Assembly (NCBI GenBank): GCA_902784965.1
Contig: CACZWU010000016.1
Coordinates: 1 to 63,094 of the forward strand
From: an uncultured Bacteroidia bacterium
GTDB taxonomy: Bacteria > Bacteroidota > Bacteroidia > Bacteroidales > UBA932
DNA: 63,094 bases
Direction of reading: 5' to 3'
Below the pieces are notes generated by a model that was not told the DNA's origin, made no database searches, and saw nothing but the letters and a program-made list of their open reading frames with translations. Positions 1 to 8,598 of the stretch are shown in pieces (position 1 is the stretch's first letter; every line of letters starts with the position of its first letter). Made by a program: the position numbers and the translations under genes.

Positions 1-106
1 CATCACCCTTCCCGAACTCCCCGAAGACTGCTACCTCCGCCTCGTCGGCCAGACCCTCGATGGCCGCTGGTTCTCAACCCGGATGACCTCTCCTCAATCA
101 CTGTGA
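1..106 (+). CDS. C-terminal end of an envelope protein paralogous to the gene at 2519-4255 (5' partial)
   Basis: Reading from base 2, 34 codons end in TGA at 104-106. The encoded tail (LPELPEDCYLRLVGQTLDGR and following) is nearly the same as the tail of the 578-residue protein at 2519-4255, so this is the end of a paralogous gene that starts outside the window. The stop overlaps the GTG start of the next gene, so the two are translationally coupled. The function is unknown beyond what is said for the intact paralogue. Confidence 0.8.
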   Translation, partial: ITLPELPEDCYLRLVGQTLDGRWFSTRMTSPQSL

Positions 107-2499
107 AAACATACCTTCATTTTCTCTCCCGAAACAAACTATACACCGCCATCGAAGCGTTCGGCTTGATCGTATCTTTGGCGTTCCTCATCTTCATCGG
201 CTCATCGATTCGCGCTCAATTAGGTATTACGCGTCACGTTCCGGACCACGAGCGGATCTACGTCATCGGACCCACCATCCGGCCCGATGCCGGTCAATAT
301 CGGATGCGTGACGCTTTATCCCAGTTACCGCAACTGGAAAGCATAGCCGCTTTTACAATGTCTCCCACATCGGTCGAGGTGAATGGAGAAAAATACAGCA
401 CAACTGTTTGCGTCGCAGATCCTGAATTGCTGGATATGGTTTCCTTGGCCGTGAAGTCCGGGAATTCAGAACCTCTATTTGGGGTGAACGACGTGGCCAT
501 CACAGCCGATGCGGCACGACGCATCTTTCCCGACCGCAATCCAGTTGGAGAGATGGTCGGCTTTGCCGAATACGGAAGTCAGGCGCCTGTATCCTTACTG
601 ATCACATCTGTCATCGAGAACCCTTCCCACTCCATTTTGTCCGACTTTGATTTCATCGTCAACATCCAGTCGGACCAGTGTCCGCTGGCGAGCGAAATTC
701 GCGGATCGGACCTGAAGCGCCAGGGTCAGGGAATGATGGTATTCTTCATCGGAAAAGTGTATCCTGAGACAGACCTAGCGGCTTTGTCCCAGCAAATCGA
801 TGACCTTCCCGGATGGTTGTCCCGTAATCTGGACACGCAGCAACCGCTTCGCAACCTCACTCCCTTTGACTGTATCTATTACTCCTCTGTTTCGATGTGG
901 GTCTTCCGGCAAGGGAAAAAACTCTATCTGACGGTTCTTATCCTGCTTTGTGTGGTGCTCTTGCTCTCATCGATGCTCAGCTATGTTAATCTGAGTATGG
1001 CGGCCTCGGGCGACCGCGCACGGGAGATGGCAACGCGCCGGCTCGTGGGAGATGGCAGTATCGGCATTTTCAAGCGGGTTCTGGGTGAATCAATGCTATT
1101 CACACTGGTCTGCTTCCTGTTGGCCGTCCCGCTTGCTTTCTTGCTGGCCCCTTTGCTCGACAGTCTCAGGCCCGTGGGACTGAACATTCCTTTTAGCATC
1201 CATTCCGACGGCACATTCTGGCTTCTGCAGCTGGGACTCGCCTTGCTGCTGGGACTGTTGGCAGGCATCGCGCCAGCGTGGATGAGCGCATCTGTCCGGC
1301 CAATCGACGTGGTTTCCGGCAAGATCCGCCGCAAGCGGAAGATGTATTTCAACCGCATCAGTGTCATTGTCCAAAGTGCCATTACCTTGATTCTCATTGT
1401 GATGACGCTGGTTATGGAGCGACAGTTGGATTATATGGAAAAGGCCGACATCGGTGCCGATCCCAAAGAGAATGTGTTCTATTGCGGAATCCCATTGTCT
1501 GAAGACCAGGCGCAGATTCTGGCCGACCGTCTGCGCGCTTCACCCCAGGTGTTGGAAATTGGTTTCACTCTGGGATACCCCACTTATGTCAATTTCAGGA
1601 CGACCGGAAAAGGAATGACACTCGCACCCGTTTTGTGTGACAGCACGGCTTTTTCATTGCTGGGATTTCGGATCGTAAATCAGTTCGCACAAACGTTAAA
1701 CGCCACATTTGTTTCGCAAAAGGTGGCCAATGCCTGCGGCGTGAGCCGTAAAAAAGCAGATCCTGCAGATGTTTACGGTTATTACGAACGTATGCGGGAC
1801 CATCTGCCACCCATCATCGGCGGCATCGTGGAGGATTTCCGGATCAATCCGGTCAACGGGGCTGGAATGGAATGGGATATGGAAAATGAAGTTGGCGCCA
1901 TTGTCCAGGTTTGCGATCCTGCAGAAATGTATCGAATGGCGAACTTGCTGATACGCACGACCCCGGATCGAAAGGCCTTCGAGAAGTGGTTGAAACCAGA
2001 AATAAGGGACATCTTCCGCGAGACCTTTGAATACCACGATATCTTCACCATCAAAGAGTTGCGTGTCGGTTATCTGGACGACTTGATGGCTGCTGACCAC
2101 GACGACCTGCGCAGATACACCCGGCTCGTCGAGATATTCTGCCTGGTATCCATCCTCCTCTCCCTGTTGGCACTTCTGGCGATGAGCTGCTACTATGCGG
2201 GCGTCAACGCCAAGGGTATCGCAGTTCGCAAGGTATTCGGAGGAACAGTCAACTCCGAAACACGGCGTGGCGTGCTAATCTACATGGGTTGGGTCGGCAT
2301 ATCCATATTGATAGCCATTCCAGTTTCCGTCTGGCTCGCCGACCGCTTCCTGCAGCGTTACCTGGAGCACTTGACGAATTATGGCTGGATCTTCGTCGTC
2401 GCGGTACTCATTACGGTCGTATTGTCTTTCCTATCCGTTCTCTGGCAGACGCTGAAAGCCGCCAGGACGAATCCGGCGGTAGAACTGAAGAAAGAATAA
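103..2499 (+). CDS. ABC transporter permease, MacB/FtsX type
   Basis: The 798-residue protein has the two-block architecture of Bacteroidota FtsX-like permeases. An N-terminal membrane anchor (about residues 15-35) is followed by a MacB-type periplasmic domain. A three-helix FtsX block lies at about 275-400, then a further helix near 420, a second periplasmic domain, and a C-terminal FtsX block (about 680-790) ending in a typical NPAVELKKE tail. Such proteins usually act with a LolD/MacB-like ATPase on substrates at the outer leaflet of the inner membrane. No ATPase gene is adjacent here. The start is GTG at 103, overlapping the preceding stop. It lies between two paralogous secreted proteins. 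Confidence 0.85.
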   Translation: MKTYLHFLSRNKLYTAIEAFGLIVSLAFLIFIGSSIRAQLGITRHVPDHERIYVIGPTIRPDAGQYRMRDALSQLPQLESIAAFTMSPTSVEVNGEKYSTTVCVADPELLDMVSLAVKSGNSEPLFGVNDVAITADAARRIFPDRNPVGEMVGFAEYGSQAPVSLLITSVIENPSHSILSDFDFIVNIQSDQCPLASEIRGSDLKRQGQGMMVFFIGKVYPETDLAALSQQIDDLPGWLSRNLDTQQPLRNLTPFDCIYYSSVSMWVFRQGKKLYLTVLILLCVVLLLSSMLSYVNLSMAASGDRAREMATRRLVGDGSIGIFKRVLGESMLFTLVCFLLAVPLAFLLAPLLDSLRPVGLNIPFSIHSDGTFWLLQLGLALLLGLLAGIAPAWMSASVRPIDVVSGKIRRKRKMYFNRISVIVQSAITLILIVMTLVMERQLDYMEKADIGADPKENVFYCGIPLSEDQAQILADRLRASPQVLEIGFTLGYPTYVNFRTTGKGMTLAPVLCDSTAFSLLGFRIVNQFAQTLNATFVSQKVANACGVSRKKADPADVYGYYERMRDHLPPIIGGIVEDFRINPVNGAGMEWDMENEVGAIVQVCDPAEMYRMANLLIRTTPDRKAFEKWLKPEIRDIFRETFEYHDIFTIKELRVGYLDDLMAADHDDLRRYTRLVEIFCLVSILLSLLALLAMSCYYAGVNAKGIAVRKVFGGTVNSETRRGVLIYMGWVGISILIAIPVSVWLADRFLQRYLEHLTNYGWIFVVAVLITVVLSFLSVLWQTLKAARTNPAVELKKE

Positions 2500-2518
2500 T
2501 AAATATTTGAAATGAATT

Positions 2519-4255
2519 ATGACCATGGATATATTACGTAGAATTTGGCTATTTGCCACGGGATTGTTCCTTCTGGTTCAACCCTTGCGAGCCGATGAGC
2601 AGGTGCAGATGCACTGCGACCGCTCGCTGTATGCAGCTGGAGAGACCATCTGGCTGCGGGGATGGGTGACGGAGGCAGGGGAAGCTTCGGAGATGCCGAC
2701 CAGCAAGTTCCTGTATGTCGAGTTGCTGCGGGATGGACTGGGCTCGGTGGAGCAGCGTATCAAGCTGAAGGAGCGCGGCGGGATGTTCTTCGGGCAGATG
2801 GAGCTGGCCGACGACCTCGACAGCGGCTGGTACACGCTCCGGGCCTATACGCGGGCGCAGAAAGATTGGCCGGCGGAAGCGCTGTTCCATACGCGGGTGC
2901 TGGTCCGGGGCGTCGGGCCGGTGCCGGATATCCTTGCGGCGCAACAAGCGCCAACCCCCGATGAGTCTGAAATAAAAGTCGCACTGGCTCCGGCTGCCGA
3001 CGGGCATCTTTCTGTAACGCTTACCGATGCGGAAGGTAATCCGGTTCCCGGCAACTTCGCGCTCTCGATAGCCAAGAAACAATATGCCGACTTCGATTTC
3101 CAGTCTGCCCCGACGCCCGAGGCAATCGATACCAAACTCCCTGAGGGCGACCGCGAATACACCCAGGAACTCGACTTCCGGGTGAAGAGCGTCCGCAACC
3201 GACTGCCCGACAAATATGGTGTGGCGATCATGTCGCAAGATATCGGCTATTACTTTTCGACGGATGTGGCCGGCGACCGCAGCGTCAAAGGAGAAGAGGG
3301 CCAGTCGTTCCGTATCCCTGACCTTGACTTCCCGGAAGGAACGCTTTTCACCATCAATACGACTGGTTCGAAATTCATCTTTCCGGCTGGTGAGGATGAG
3401 GAGAGCGCCTTTTCCGCACCTTTCGACTACGGCCCGACATACCCGGTTTTCGAAAAATACCGTGATACGATTGCCATCCATGAGCGATTCGAGGGGACGG
3501 TAGCTCCTCTCCCAGCTGATGACACGATTACAGCCGCTACGATTACAGCAGAACGCAAAGCTGCCTACTACAAACCGGACCGGATGGTCGGTCCCTATTC
3601 ACATGTTTTCGAATGGCGGCAGGTCAAGCTCCGCGAAGAACTTCAGAAGTACGACGAAATGGACTTGATGGCATACATCGCCGCCCATTTTCCCGGGCTT
3701 GTTGTCACGTTCTCCCAAACAGGCCTGAAGACCGGACGAACCATGAAATTCACACGCGTCGGGTCCATTCAACAACGTGTTGAGGTTAGTCACGGGGAAG
3801 CGAAAGTGAAAACCACAGGTGGTTATTCCAATGTTGCCCTCTACATAGACGGGACGAAACAAGAAGACTGGAGTGAGGCCTCCTCCTACATCGTACAGGA
3901 TATACAGAATCTTTATGTTCTTCGCGGCACGGAAGCCGCCTTATACAACGAATATGCAGTCGTGCTGCTGGAACTCCGTCATTTCGATGAAAAGATGCTG
4001 GAAGAGAAAAGGAACGGACGAAAGACCACGATTGCATTGCTTCCTTTGGGCTGGCAACGTCCTAAATCTTTCGCCTCGAACGTCTCCCTCAACCCCGACC
4101 GCCAAGGTACCTACTACTGGAACCCCTGCATCCGCACCGACGCTTCGGGTCACGCCGACATCTCCTTTCCCGAACTCCCCGAAGACTGCTATTTCCGCCT
4201 CGTCGGCCAGACGCTTGATGGCCGGTGGTTCTCCGCTCGGATGGCCACTCTTTGA
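2519..4255 (+). CDS. secreted envelope protein with an MG2-like N-terminal domain
   Basis: The 578-residue protein starts at ATG 2519 and has a signal peptide of about 25 residues ending near LRADE. The segment DRSLYAAGETIWLRGWV and the following beta-rich stretch resemble the macroglobulin-like (MG2) domain of Bacteroidota proteins that often carry a carboxypeptidase-regulatory or TonB-plug-like region. Those relatives are commonly larger. The C-terminus matches the partial gene at 1-106, so the cluster holds two copies flanking an FtsX-type permease. I infer an exported envelope protein that works with the permease. No catalytic motif is visible. Confidence 0.6.
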   Translation: MTMDILRRIWLFATGLFLLVQPLRADEQVQMHCDRSLYAAGETIWLRGWVTEAGEASEMPTSKFLYVELLRDGLGSVEQRIKLKERGGMFFGQMELADDLDSGWYTLRAYTRAQKDWPAEALFHTRVLVRGVGPVPDILAAQQAPTPDESEIKVALAPAADGHLSVTLTDAEGNPVPGNFALSIAKKQYADFDFQSAPTPEAIDTKLPEGDREYTQELDFRVKSVRNRLPDKYGVAIMSQDIGYYFSTDVAGDRSVKGEEGQSFRIPDLDFPEGTLFTINTTGSKFIFPAGEDEESAFSAPFDYGPTYPVFEKYRDTIAIHERFEGTVAPLPADDTITAATITAERKAAYYKPDRMVGPYSHVFEWRQVKLREELQKYDEMDLMAYIAAHFPGLVVTFSQTGLKTGRTMKFTRVGSIQQRVEVSHGEAKVKTTGGYSNVALYIDGTKQEDWSEASSYIVQDIQNLYVLRGTEAALYNEYAVVLLELRHFDEKMLEEKRNGRKTTIALLPLGWQRPKSFASNVSLNPDRQGTYYWNPCIRTDASGHADISFPELPEDCYFRLVGQTLDGRWFSARMATL

Positions 4256-4417
4256 TCGAGTTAACCGCACTGGAGGTAAACGTTTATATCCGTTTCTAAA
4301 CGTTTTTACACGGCTGTGGAGTATCAGGATTTCGCTCACTTTTACAACTTTTAGTGCGATTACATCGACGCTGGCAAGAAATTGCCGCGTCCTCTTGCAA
4401 TACGCTTTCGCAAGTTT

Positions 4418-4425
4418 TATCTTTG
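4418..4425 (+). promoter_or_regulatory. Bacteroidota -7 promoter element for the RAYT gene
   Basis: TATCTTTG fits TAnnTTTG. A TTGC at 4395-4398 stands at the 19-bp spacing expected for the -33 box. The transposase start codon follows at 4473. Confidence 0.55.
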
Positions 4426-4472
4426 TCGTATCCATGGCCATGGTGGCGTTGGAGTTAAAGTGATGAAAGAAG

Positions 4473-5426
4473 ATGGCTACAAGCGAGCGCACTTACTTTG
4501 AAAAGGAAGACCGATGCAAAAGGGTCTTCCAAATGACGCTGAGACAGTACAAGGGTATCTGGCACCTGTGCACGCCGGGTGAAAAGCAGGCGAAAATCTT
4601 TAAAGAGGAAGAAGACTACAAGTTTGCCATGACCTTGGTTGCCATGTGCGCCTACGACTGCCCGGGTGTGCAGATCATCACCTTCGAGTTGATGAGCAAC
4701 CATGTGCATTTCGTGTTGTGTGGCACGGAATCGGAGGTGCTGGCCTTTTTCGATCTCTTCAAACGAAGGCTCCGATTGTATCTGGCCAAAAAACGAGACC
4801 GGACGAACCTGACACACTTCAGCTGCGACAAGCCGATTGCCATCTCGACGCTCGAGTCGCTGCGCAACCAGATCGGCTACACGAACCGAAACAATTTCGT
4901 CATCGATTCGGACCAAACCCCGTTTACCTATCCGTATGGCGCGAACGGCTACTTTTTTCACCCGCTCGCCAAAGAACGGCCGTACAGCTTATATGCGGAC
5001 CTCAACATCTTGAAGAAGCGGGCGTTCGTTCATACGAAAGCCATCGATTATCCCGATTGTTTCCAGATTGTCGACGGATACTTCTCGCCCATGAACTATT
5101 GCCGCTTCGACATCGGCGAGGGCGTGTTCAGGGATGCACGGCACTACTTTCACAAACTATCCAAAGAGATAGAGTCCTACAAAGAAATTGCTGTCGTCCT
5201 TGGTGACGCGATCTTTTACACCGACGACGAACTGGGCGATGTGGTCTATCGGATCTGCAAAGAAAAATATGATGGCCAGAAGGCGACCCTGCTGGGGAAG
5301 AATGAAAAGATGGAGCTGGCGCGTACGTTGCATTTCGACTACAACGCTGACAATGCCAAGATTCACCGCCTGACCGGCCTGTCGCTCGAGACGCTTCATG
5401 CGTTATTCCCCCAAAGGCGCAAATAA
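4473..5426 (+). CDS. REP-associated tyrosine transposase-like protein (Y1/HUH, IS200-type fold)
   Basis: The 317-residue protein has the HUH-type metal motif HVH at residues 77-79 within FELMSNHVHFVL, as in Y1 transposases. YTNRNNFV beginning at Tyr136 aligns with the YxxRNPV block of RAYTs, so Tyr136 is the likely nucleophile. It is longer than classical IS200 TnpA and has no TnpB partner or IS ends, which favours a domesticated RAYT over an insertion sequence. It has its own promoter. Immediately downstream are two hairpins with TCTGGCCA/TGGCCAGA arms, and two more lie at 43508-43598. These are the obvious candidate target sequences. The fold assignment is firm; the REP link is inference. 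Confidence 0.82.
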   Translation: MATSERTYFEKEDRCKRVFQMTLRQYKGIWHLCTPGEKQAKIFKEEEDYKFAMTLVAMCAYDCPGVQIITFELMSNHVHFVLCGTESEVLAFFDLFKRRLRLYLAKKRDRTNLTHFSCDKPIAISTLESLRNQIGYTNRNNFVIDSDQTPFTYPYGANGYFFHPLAKERPYSLYADLNILKKRAFVHTKAIDYPDCFQIVDGYFSPMNYCRFDIGEGVFRDARHYFHKLSKEIESYKEIAVVLGDAIFYTDDELGDVVYRICKEKYDGQKATLLGKNEKMELARTLHFDYNADNAKIHRLTGLSLETLHALFPQRRK

Positions 5427-5443
5427 CGCTGTCGAACGAGGTA

Positions 5444-5478
5444 TCTGGCCAAGAAAAAAGGCCATTTTTATGGCCAGA
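5444..5478. repeat. TCTGGCCA palindrome, copy 1 (REP-like)
   Basis: The arms TCTGGCCA (5444-5451) and TGGCCAGA (5471-5478) enclose an A-rich/T-rich inner segment that can continue the stem with a mismatch and a wobble. It begins 17 bp after the RAYT stop codon. The same arms recur in three other hairpins in the window. Confidence 0.75.
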
Positions 5479-5493
5479 ATGAGCTCGAACTAG

Positions 5494-5532
5494 CGTCTGG
5501 CCAAGGAAATGCGGGTTATTTATGGCCAGACG
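5494..5532. repeat. TCTGGCCA palindrome, copy 2 (REP-like)
   Basis: Ten-base arms CGTCTGGCCA (5494-5503) and TGGCCAGACG (5523-5532) are perfectly complementary. They sit 15 bp from copy 1, giving a paired arrangement like REP doublets. Confidence 0.75.
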
Positions 5533-5582
5533 AGATAGTTATGCCGAAAGGGTCAGGCTGGGCGGGACGGGGATGCCCGAAA

Positions 5583-5653
5583 GGGCACTTATCTCCCGTC
5601 AGGGGGCTACGGGATAAAGAGGGTCCCGTAGCTCCGTCGAGGATAAGTGCCTT
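5583..5653. repeat. long composite hairpin
   Basis: The outer arms GGCACTTATC (5584-5593) and GATAAGTGCC (5642-5651) enclose the inner arms GCTACGGGA (5606-5614) and TCCCGTAGC (5624-5632). No coding sense. It could form a DNA cruciform or an RNA structure in the 3' region of either flanking gene. Confidence 0.6.
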
Positions 5654-5665
5654 GCAGACAAAAAG

Positions 5666-5686
5666 ATGCCGGGCCAAGCCCGGCAT
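5666..5686. repeat. GCCGGGC palindrome, copy 1
   Basis: ATGCCGGGC and GCCCGGCAT form a 9-bp stem with a 3-nt loop. Relatives are at 20393-20413 and 38483-38502. The reverse complement here reads TCATGCCGGGCTTGG, matching the purE-leader copy. Confidence 0.65.
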
Positions 5687-5727
5687 GATGTGAGGAACAG
5701 ATGATCGTTGCGAGCGTAACAGCGAGT

Positions 5728-5772
5728 GGTGTCCGGAGCCGCGAGCATTTTTTCGCGAGCGGGACGCACACC
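5728..5772 (-). repeat. covarying 45-nt hairpin family, copy A
   Basis: The outer 8-bp stem GGTGTCCG/CGCACACC has one mismatch. It encloses GAGCC-GCGAGC-AT tract-GCGAGCGGGA, with an inner CCGC/GCGG stem. A further ACAGC/GCTGT pairing lies just outside. It ends 25 bp from the stop codon of the minus-strand gene at 5798. Confidence 0.75.
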
Positions 5773-5797
5773 AGAGCTGTGAAGTGAGCGCAGACGG

Positions 5798-6256
5798 CTA
5801 ATACAGTCCCGGAATCACTGTGTCGGCGCCTTCGGTGCCGGGGGCGATGGTGCTGAGGACTTCGGTGTTCTGGTCGTCGATTGTAGTGCTTTTCGCCTTG
5901 ATGGATATGATGTCATCGACGATGTAGCGGGTGTGGCCGCGCCAGGGCAGGCGGCCGAAATACTCCTTGTAGTGGAGATCCATCACTTTGCCGCTCTCGG
6001 TCATCAGACGCTCGGCGATTTCCTTGTCGGCGACGGAGAATTCGAAGGTGTTCGACTGCACGCCGGTGGTCTGTGCCTTGATGCCGGTCTGAATGAGTTT
6101 GCCTTCATAGGTTTTCCAGATGACGCCTTTGTAGACCACATAATTGAGTTCGCCGCTGCGGACGCCTTCACCGAAGACGAAGTAAAAGCGGAAGTAGCAG
6201 AATACGGCCAGTCCCACGACCAGGACGGAGATCAGAATCCAGATGAATTTTTTCAT
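5798..6256 (-). CDS. small membrane-anchored protein of unknown function
   Basis: The 152-residue protein has one N-terminal transmembrane helix (about residues 4-28, IWILISVLVVGLAVFCYF) followed by a soluble domain with FGEGVRSGELN, WKTYEGKLIQTG and LHYKEYFGRLPWRG. These motifs resemble a short Bacteroidota family that databases often mislabel as 6-phosphogluconate dehydrogenase. No Rossmann motif is present, so that label should not be copied. The start is ATG at 6256. It lies 11 bp downstream of the next minus-strand gene and is probably cotranscribed with it. Confidence 0.7.
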   Translation of the reverse strand: MKKFIWILISVLVVGLAVFCYFRFYFVFGEGVRSGELNYVVYKGVIWKTYEGKLIQTGIKAQTTGVQSNTFEFSVADKEIAERLMTESGKVMDLHYKEYFGRLPWRGHTRYIVDDIISIKAKSTTIDDQNTEVLSTIAPGTEGADTVIPGLY

Positions 6257-6267
6257 ATTGTAAACAT

Positions 6268-7197
6268 TTATGGATTGACAAACAAGGAGATACGTTCGGC
6301 AACGAGCAACAGGGCGAGGATGATGAGCAACAGGCGGCCCATCTTTCTGCCCGGGTTGCCTTGGACAAAAAGGCTCAACATCGGCGCGACCGGGAGCATC
6401 AGCAGCATCCCGGAAGGAGTAGCCGGGTCGGAGAGGAACAGCACGGCGATGACGGCCAGGCCGAGCGTCATGAGGATGAGCCGTACGCAGGCATGGTATT
6501 CCGCCGTGCGGAAGCTGGACATCCGGCAGAGGATGCGGATAATGGCCGCCAGCGTGATGGCGGCCGTCATTGCGATGCGGACCACCGTGACCACCGGCAG
6601 ACAGAAGCGCGGCAGATGCAGGGTGGTCATCTGCGCCCACATTTCGGGGAGGAAAGCGGTAGGGTCGGGGTCTTTCATGCAAAACCGGATACCCGTCCAG
6701 ACAGCCAGGGGCAGCACCAGGCCCAAAAAGGCGGTAGCCAGGAAACGGCCTTTCCCAACTGCCTTGGGCAGCGAAGAAAGCAGCAGCAGCGGCAGCAGCC
6801 AGCCCAGCGGCGGCAGTACGATGGAGGCGGAGCTGAACAATGCCCACTGGATGAAACCCGTTTCCTGCGAAGGATTCACAGCGTTGAAATGCAGATAGCA
6901 GTACTGGCAAAGGGCCATCAGCAATACGGCGATATGGAACGGAGAATAGCGCAGGGCGGCGGGAGGCGCTGCTGCGAGCACCGCATACAGCAGGGCAGTG
7001 GGGATGCCGGAACCCGACAGCATGTGCTGATGAAGGAAATACAGCAGGACGCAACATACCAGGATGATCAGGGTGGCGCGCAGACCGTCGGCGACGGTGC
7101 ATGCACCCGCCGGTGCCATCCAAGCACTTGCGTAATAGGCCGCTACGATCAACACCCAGGCGACCAGATCGAAAAAACCGCGAATATTTCGGTTCAT
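6268..7197 (-). CDS. polytopic integral membrane protein, unknown function
   Basis: The 309-residue protein is almost entirely hydrophobic, with about eight to nine predicted membrane segments separated by short charged loops. I do not recognise the family and see no transport or enzymatic motif. It reads leftwards from a promoter shared back-to-back with the lipoprotein gene at 7252. Confidence 0.65.
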   Translation of the reverse strand: MNRNIRGFFDLVAWVLIVAAYYASAWMAPAGACTVADGLRATLIILVCCVLLYFLHQHMLSGSGIPTALLYAVLAAAPPAALRYSPFHIAVLLMALCQYCYLHFNAVNPSQETGFIQWALFSSASIVLPPLGWLLPLLLLSSLPKAVGKGRFLATAFLGLVLPLAVWTGIRFCMKDPDPTAFLPEMWAQMTTLHLPRFCLPVVTVVRIAMTAAITLAAIIRILCRMSSFRTAEYHACVRLILMTLGLAVIAVLFLSDPATPSGMLLMLPVAPMLSLFVQGNPGRKMGRLLLIILALLLVAERISLFVNP

Positions 7198-7204
7198 TGC
7201 GTTA

Positions 7205-7212
7205 CAAAGTTA
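7205..7212 (-). promoter_or_regulatory. -7 element for the membrane-protein gene pair
   Basis: On the minus strand this reads TAACTTTG (TAnnTTTG), only 7 nt before the ATG at 7197. The transcript leader would be extremely short or absent. Confidence 0.5.
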
Positions 7213-7232
7213 GATAAATCAATAATATTTGT

Positions 7233-7240
7233 TAACTTTG
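7233..7240 (+). promoter_or_regulatory. -7 element for the lipoprotein-deoC operon
   Basis: TAACTTTG matches TAnnTTTG, 11 nt before the ATG at 7252. It is divergent from the element at 7205-7212, with 20 bp between them. Confidence 0.5.
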
Positions 7241-7251
7241 AGTTTTATAAA

Positions 7252-7794
7252 ATGTACACTGCCTTGAAAAAAATCTTTTGCGCCGCCTGTCTCCTCATCG
7301 CCTTGCTGTCTTCGGGCTGCAAGGACGAGGGCATCATTCCGCCCGACGAGATGGCTTCGCTGCTGGCTTCCTTCTACCAGGCCGATGCCTATGTGGAGCT
7401 GGCACAGGAAGATGTTCACGGCAAGGATCCTTTCGACTCGCTCCGGATCTACCGGCCGCTGCTGGAGGAACGAGGCTATACGGATGAAGATTTCCGCGTT
7501 GCCCTCGAATACTATCTCCACAATCCGAAGACCCTGGTCAAGATTTGTGAGAAGGCCAGCGATCAGCTGGAACGCGAAGCCGACAAAGGCATGGGCGATC
7601 TGATCGACGACGAGGAGGAGCCGATTGCGGAGGAGGAGGCCGTGGAGCTGGCGGAAGGGGCGGAGCCCCGTGCGGAGCAGGAACTGTCGCCGGCTGACAG
7701 CAGCGACCGCCCCGTGAAGAAAGCTCCCAAGCGCAAGCGCCGCAAAAAGATGACCAAGCAGGAGTTGAAGGAACTGGAAGAACAACTCAAATAA
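7252..7794 (+). CDS. DUF4296-type lipoprotein
   Basis: The 180-residue protein has a lipoprotein signal with lipobox LLSSGC near residue 22. Its helical domain has the DUF4296 pattern: DSLRIYRPLLEERGYTDEDF followed by ALEYYLHNPKTLVKI. The C-terminal 60 residues are acidic, then strongly basic (PKRKRRKK). The start at 7252 is chosen because the signal peptide begins there and the promoter sits immediately upstream; a longer frame running back to 6361 has no signal peptide. Its stop overlaps the deoC start. Function unknown. Confidence 0.72.
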   Translation: MYTALKKIFCAACLLIALLSSGCKDEGIIPPDEMASLLASFYQADAYVELAQEDVHGKDPFDSLRIYRPLLEERGYTDEDFRVALEYYLHNPKTLVKICEKASDQLEREADKGMGDLIDDEEEPIAEEEAVELAEGAEPRAEQELSPADSSDRPVKKAPKRKRRKKMTKQELKELEEQLK

Positions 7795-8588
7795 TGATGG
7801 AGCCTCAAGCCATATACAAAGCCGTGCTGGGAATGATCGACCTGACGTCGCTCAACAGCACCGACACCTGCAGCAAAATTGCCGCGATGACCGGGAAGGT
7901 GAATCGTTTCCATGCGTCATTCCCGGACTATCCGCTGCCGGCCTCGATCTGTGTCTACCCCAACTTTGCGGCCACCGTCGCCCGTACCCGCGCGACGGCC
8001 GACGTGCACGTGACGGTGGTGGGCGGATGCTTCCCCGCTTCGCAGAGCACCCTGCCCGTAAAGGTGGCCGAGTGTGAAACGGCTGTTCGCGACGGAGCTG
8101 ATGAGGTGGACATCGTGCTGGCGCTCAATGCCTTCCTCGACAACAATTACCAGGAAGCCCAACGGGAGATCGTGGAGATCGGACGGGCCATCCGGGCCAT
8201 CAACCCCTCGGTCCACCTGAAGGTGATCCTCGAAACGGGCGCCTTGAAAGAAACTGCGTTGATGGAAGATGCCTCCTTCTTGGCGATGGAAGCCGGCGCC
8301 GATTTCATCAAGACCTCGACCGGCAAGATGCAGCCGGCTGCTACGCCTGAAGCGGCGGAGGTCATGTGCCGCTGCATCAAGGAGTATTATGGCAGGACGG
8401 GCCGGATGGTGGGCTTCAAGCCCGCCGGCGGCATCGCCACCCCTGAGGATGCCGTCACTTACTGGAATATCGTGGCGGATATCCTTGGTGAAAAATGGCT
8501 CGACAAACGCTGGTTCCGCTTCGGCGCCAGCCGGATGGCCAACAACCTGCTTTCGGCCCTGGAAGGCCATGAAGTGAAATATTATTAA
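7794..8588 (+). CDS. deoC: deoxyribose-phosphate aldolase
   Basis: DeoC converts 2-deoxyribose 5-phosphate to acetaldehyde and glyceraldehyde 3-phosphate in nucleoside catabolism. The 264-residue sequence shows the family hallmarks. CVYPNF follows the N-terminal helices, DEVDIVL and LKVILETG form the barrel strands, FIKTSTGK carries the Schiff-base lysine, and VGFKPAGGI is the phosphate-binding strand. It overlaps the preceding stop (TAATG), with a second possible Met at 7797, and lies 10 bp before the deaminase gene. This fits nucleoside salvage within the operon. Confidence 0.95.
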   Translation: MMEPQAIYKAVLGMIDLTSLNSTDTCSKIAAMTGKVNRFHASFPDYPLPASICVYPNFAATVARTRATADVHVTVVGGCFPASQSTLPVKVAECETAVRDGADEVDIVLALNAFLDNNYQEAQREIVEIGRAIRAINPSVHLKVILETGALKETALMEDASFLAMEAGADFIKTSTGKMQPAATPEAAEVMCRCIKEYYGRTGRMVGFKPAGGIATPEDAVTYWNIVADILGEKWLDKRWFRFGASRMANNLLSALEGHEVKYY

Positions 8589-8598
8589 TATCCTGCAT

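Larger units (their letters stand above)
5427..5797. other. hairpin-dense non-coding stretch between RAYT and a convergent gene
   Basis: No credible gene. In order it holds two TCTGGCCA hairpins (5444-5478, 5494-5532), a long two-part stem (5583-5653), a GCCGGGC palindrome (5666-5686) and one copy of the 45-nt covarying hairpin (5728-5772). Confidence 0.8.

Noticed and set aside
5798..6256. 6-phosphogluconate dehydrogenase label
   Set aside because: A 152-residue membrane-anchored protein with no Rossmann fold cannot be that enzyme; the name appears to be a propagated mislabel.
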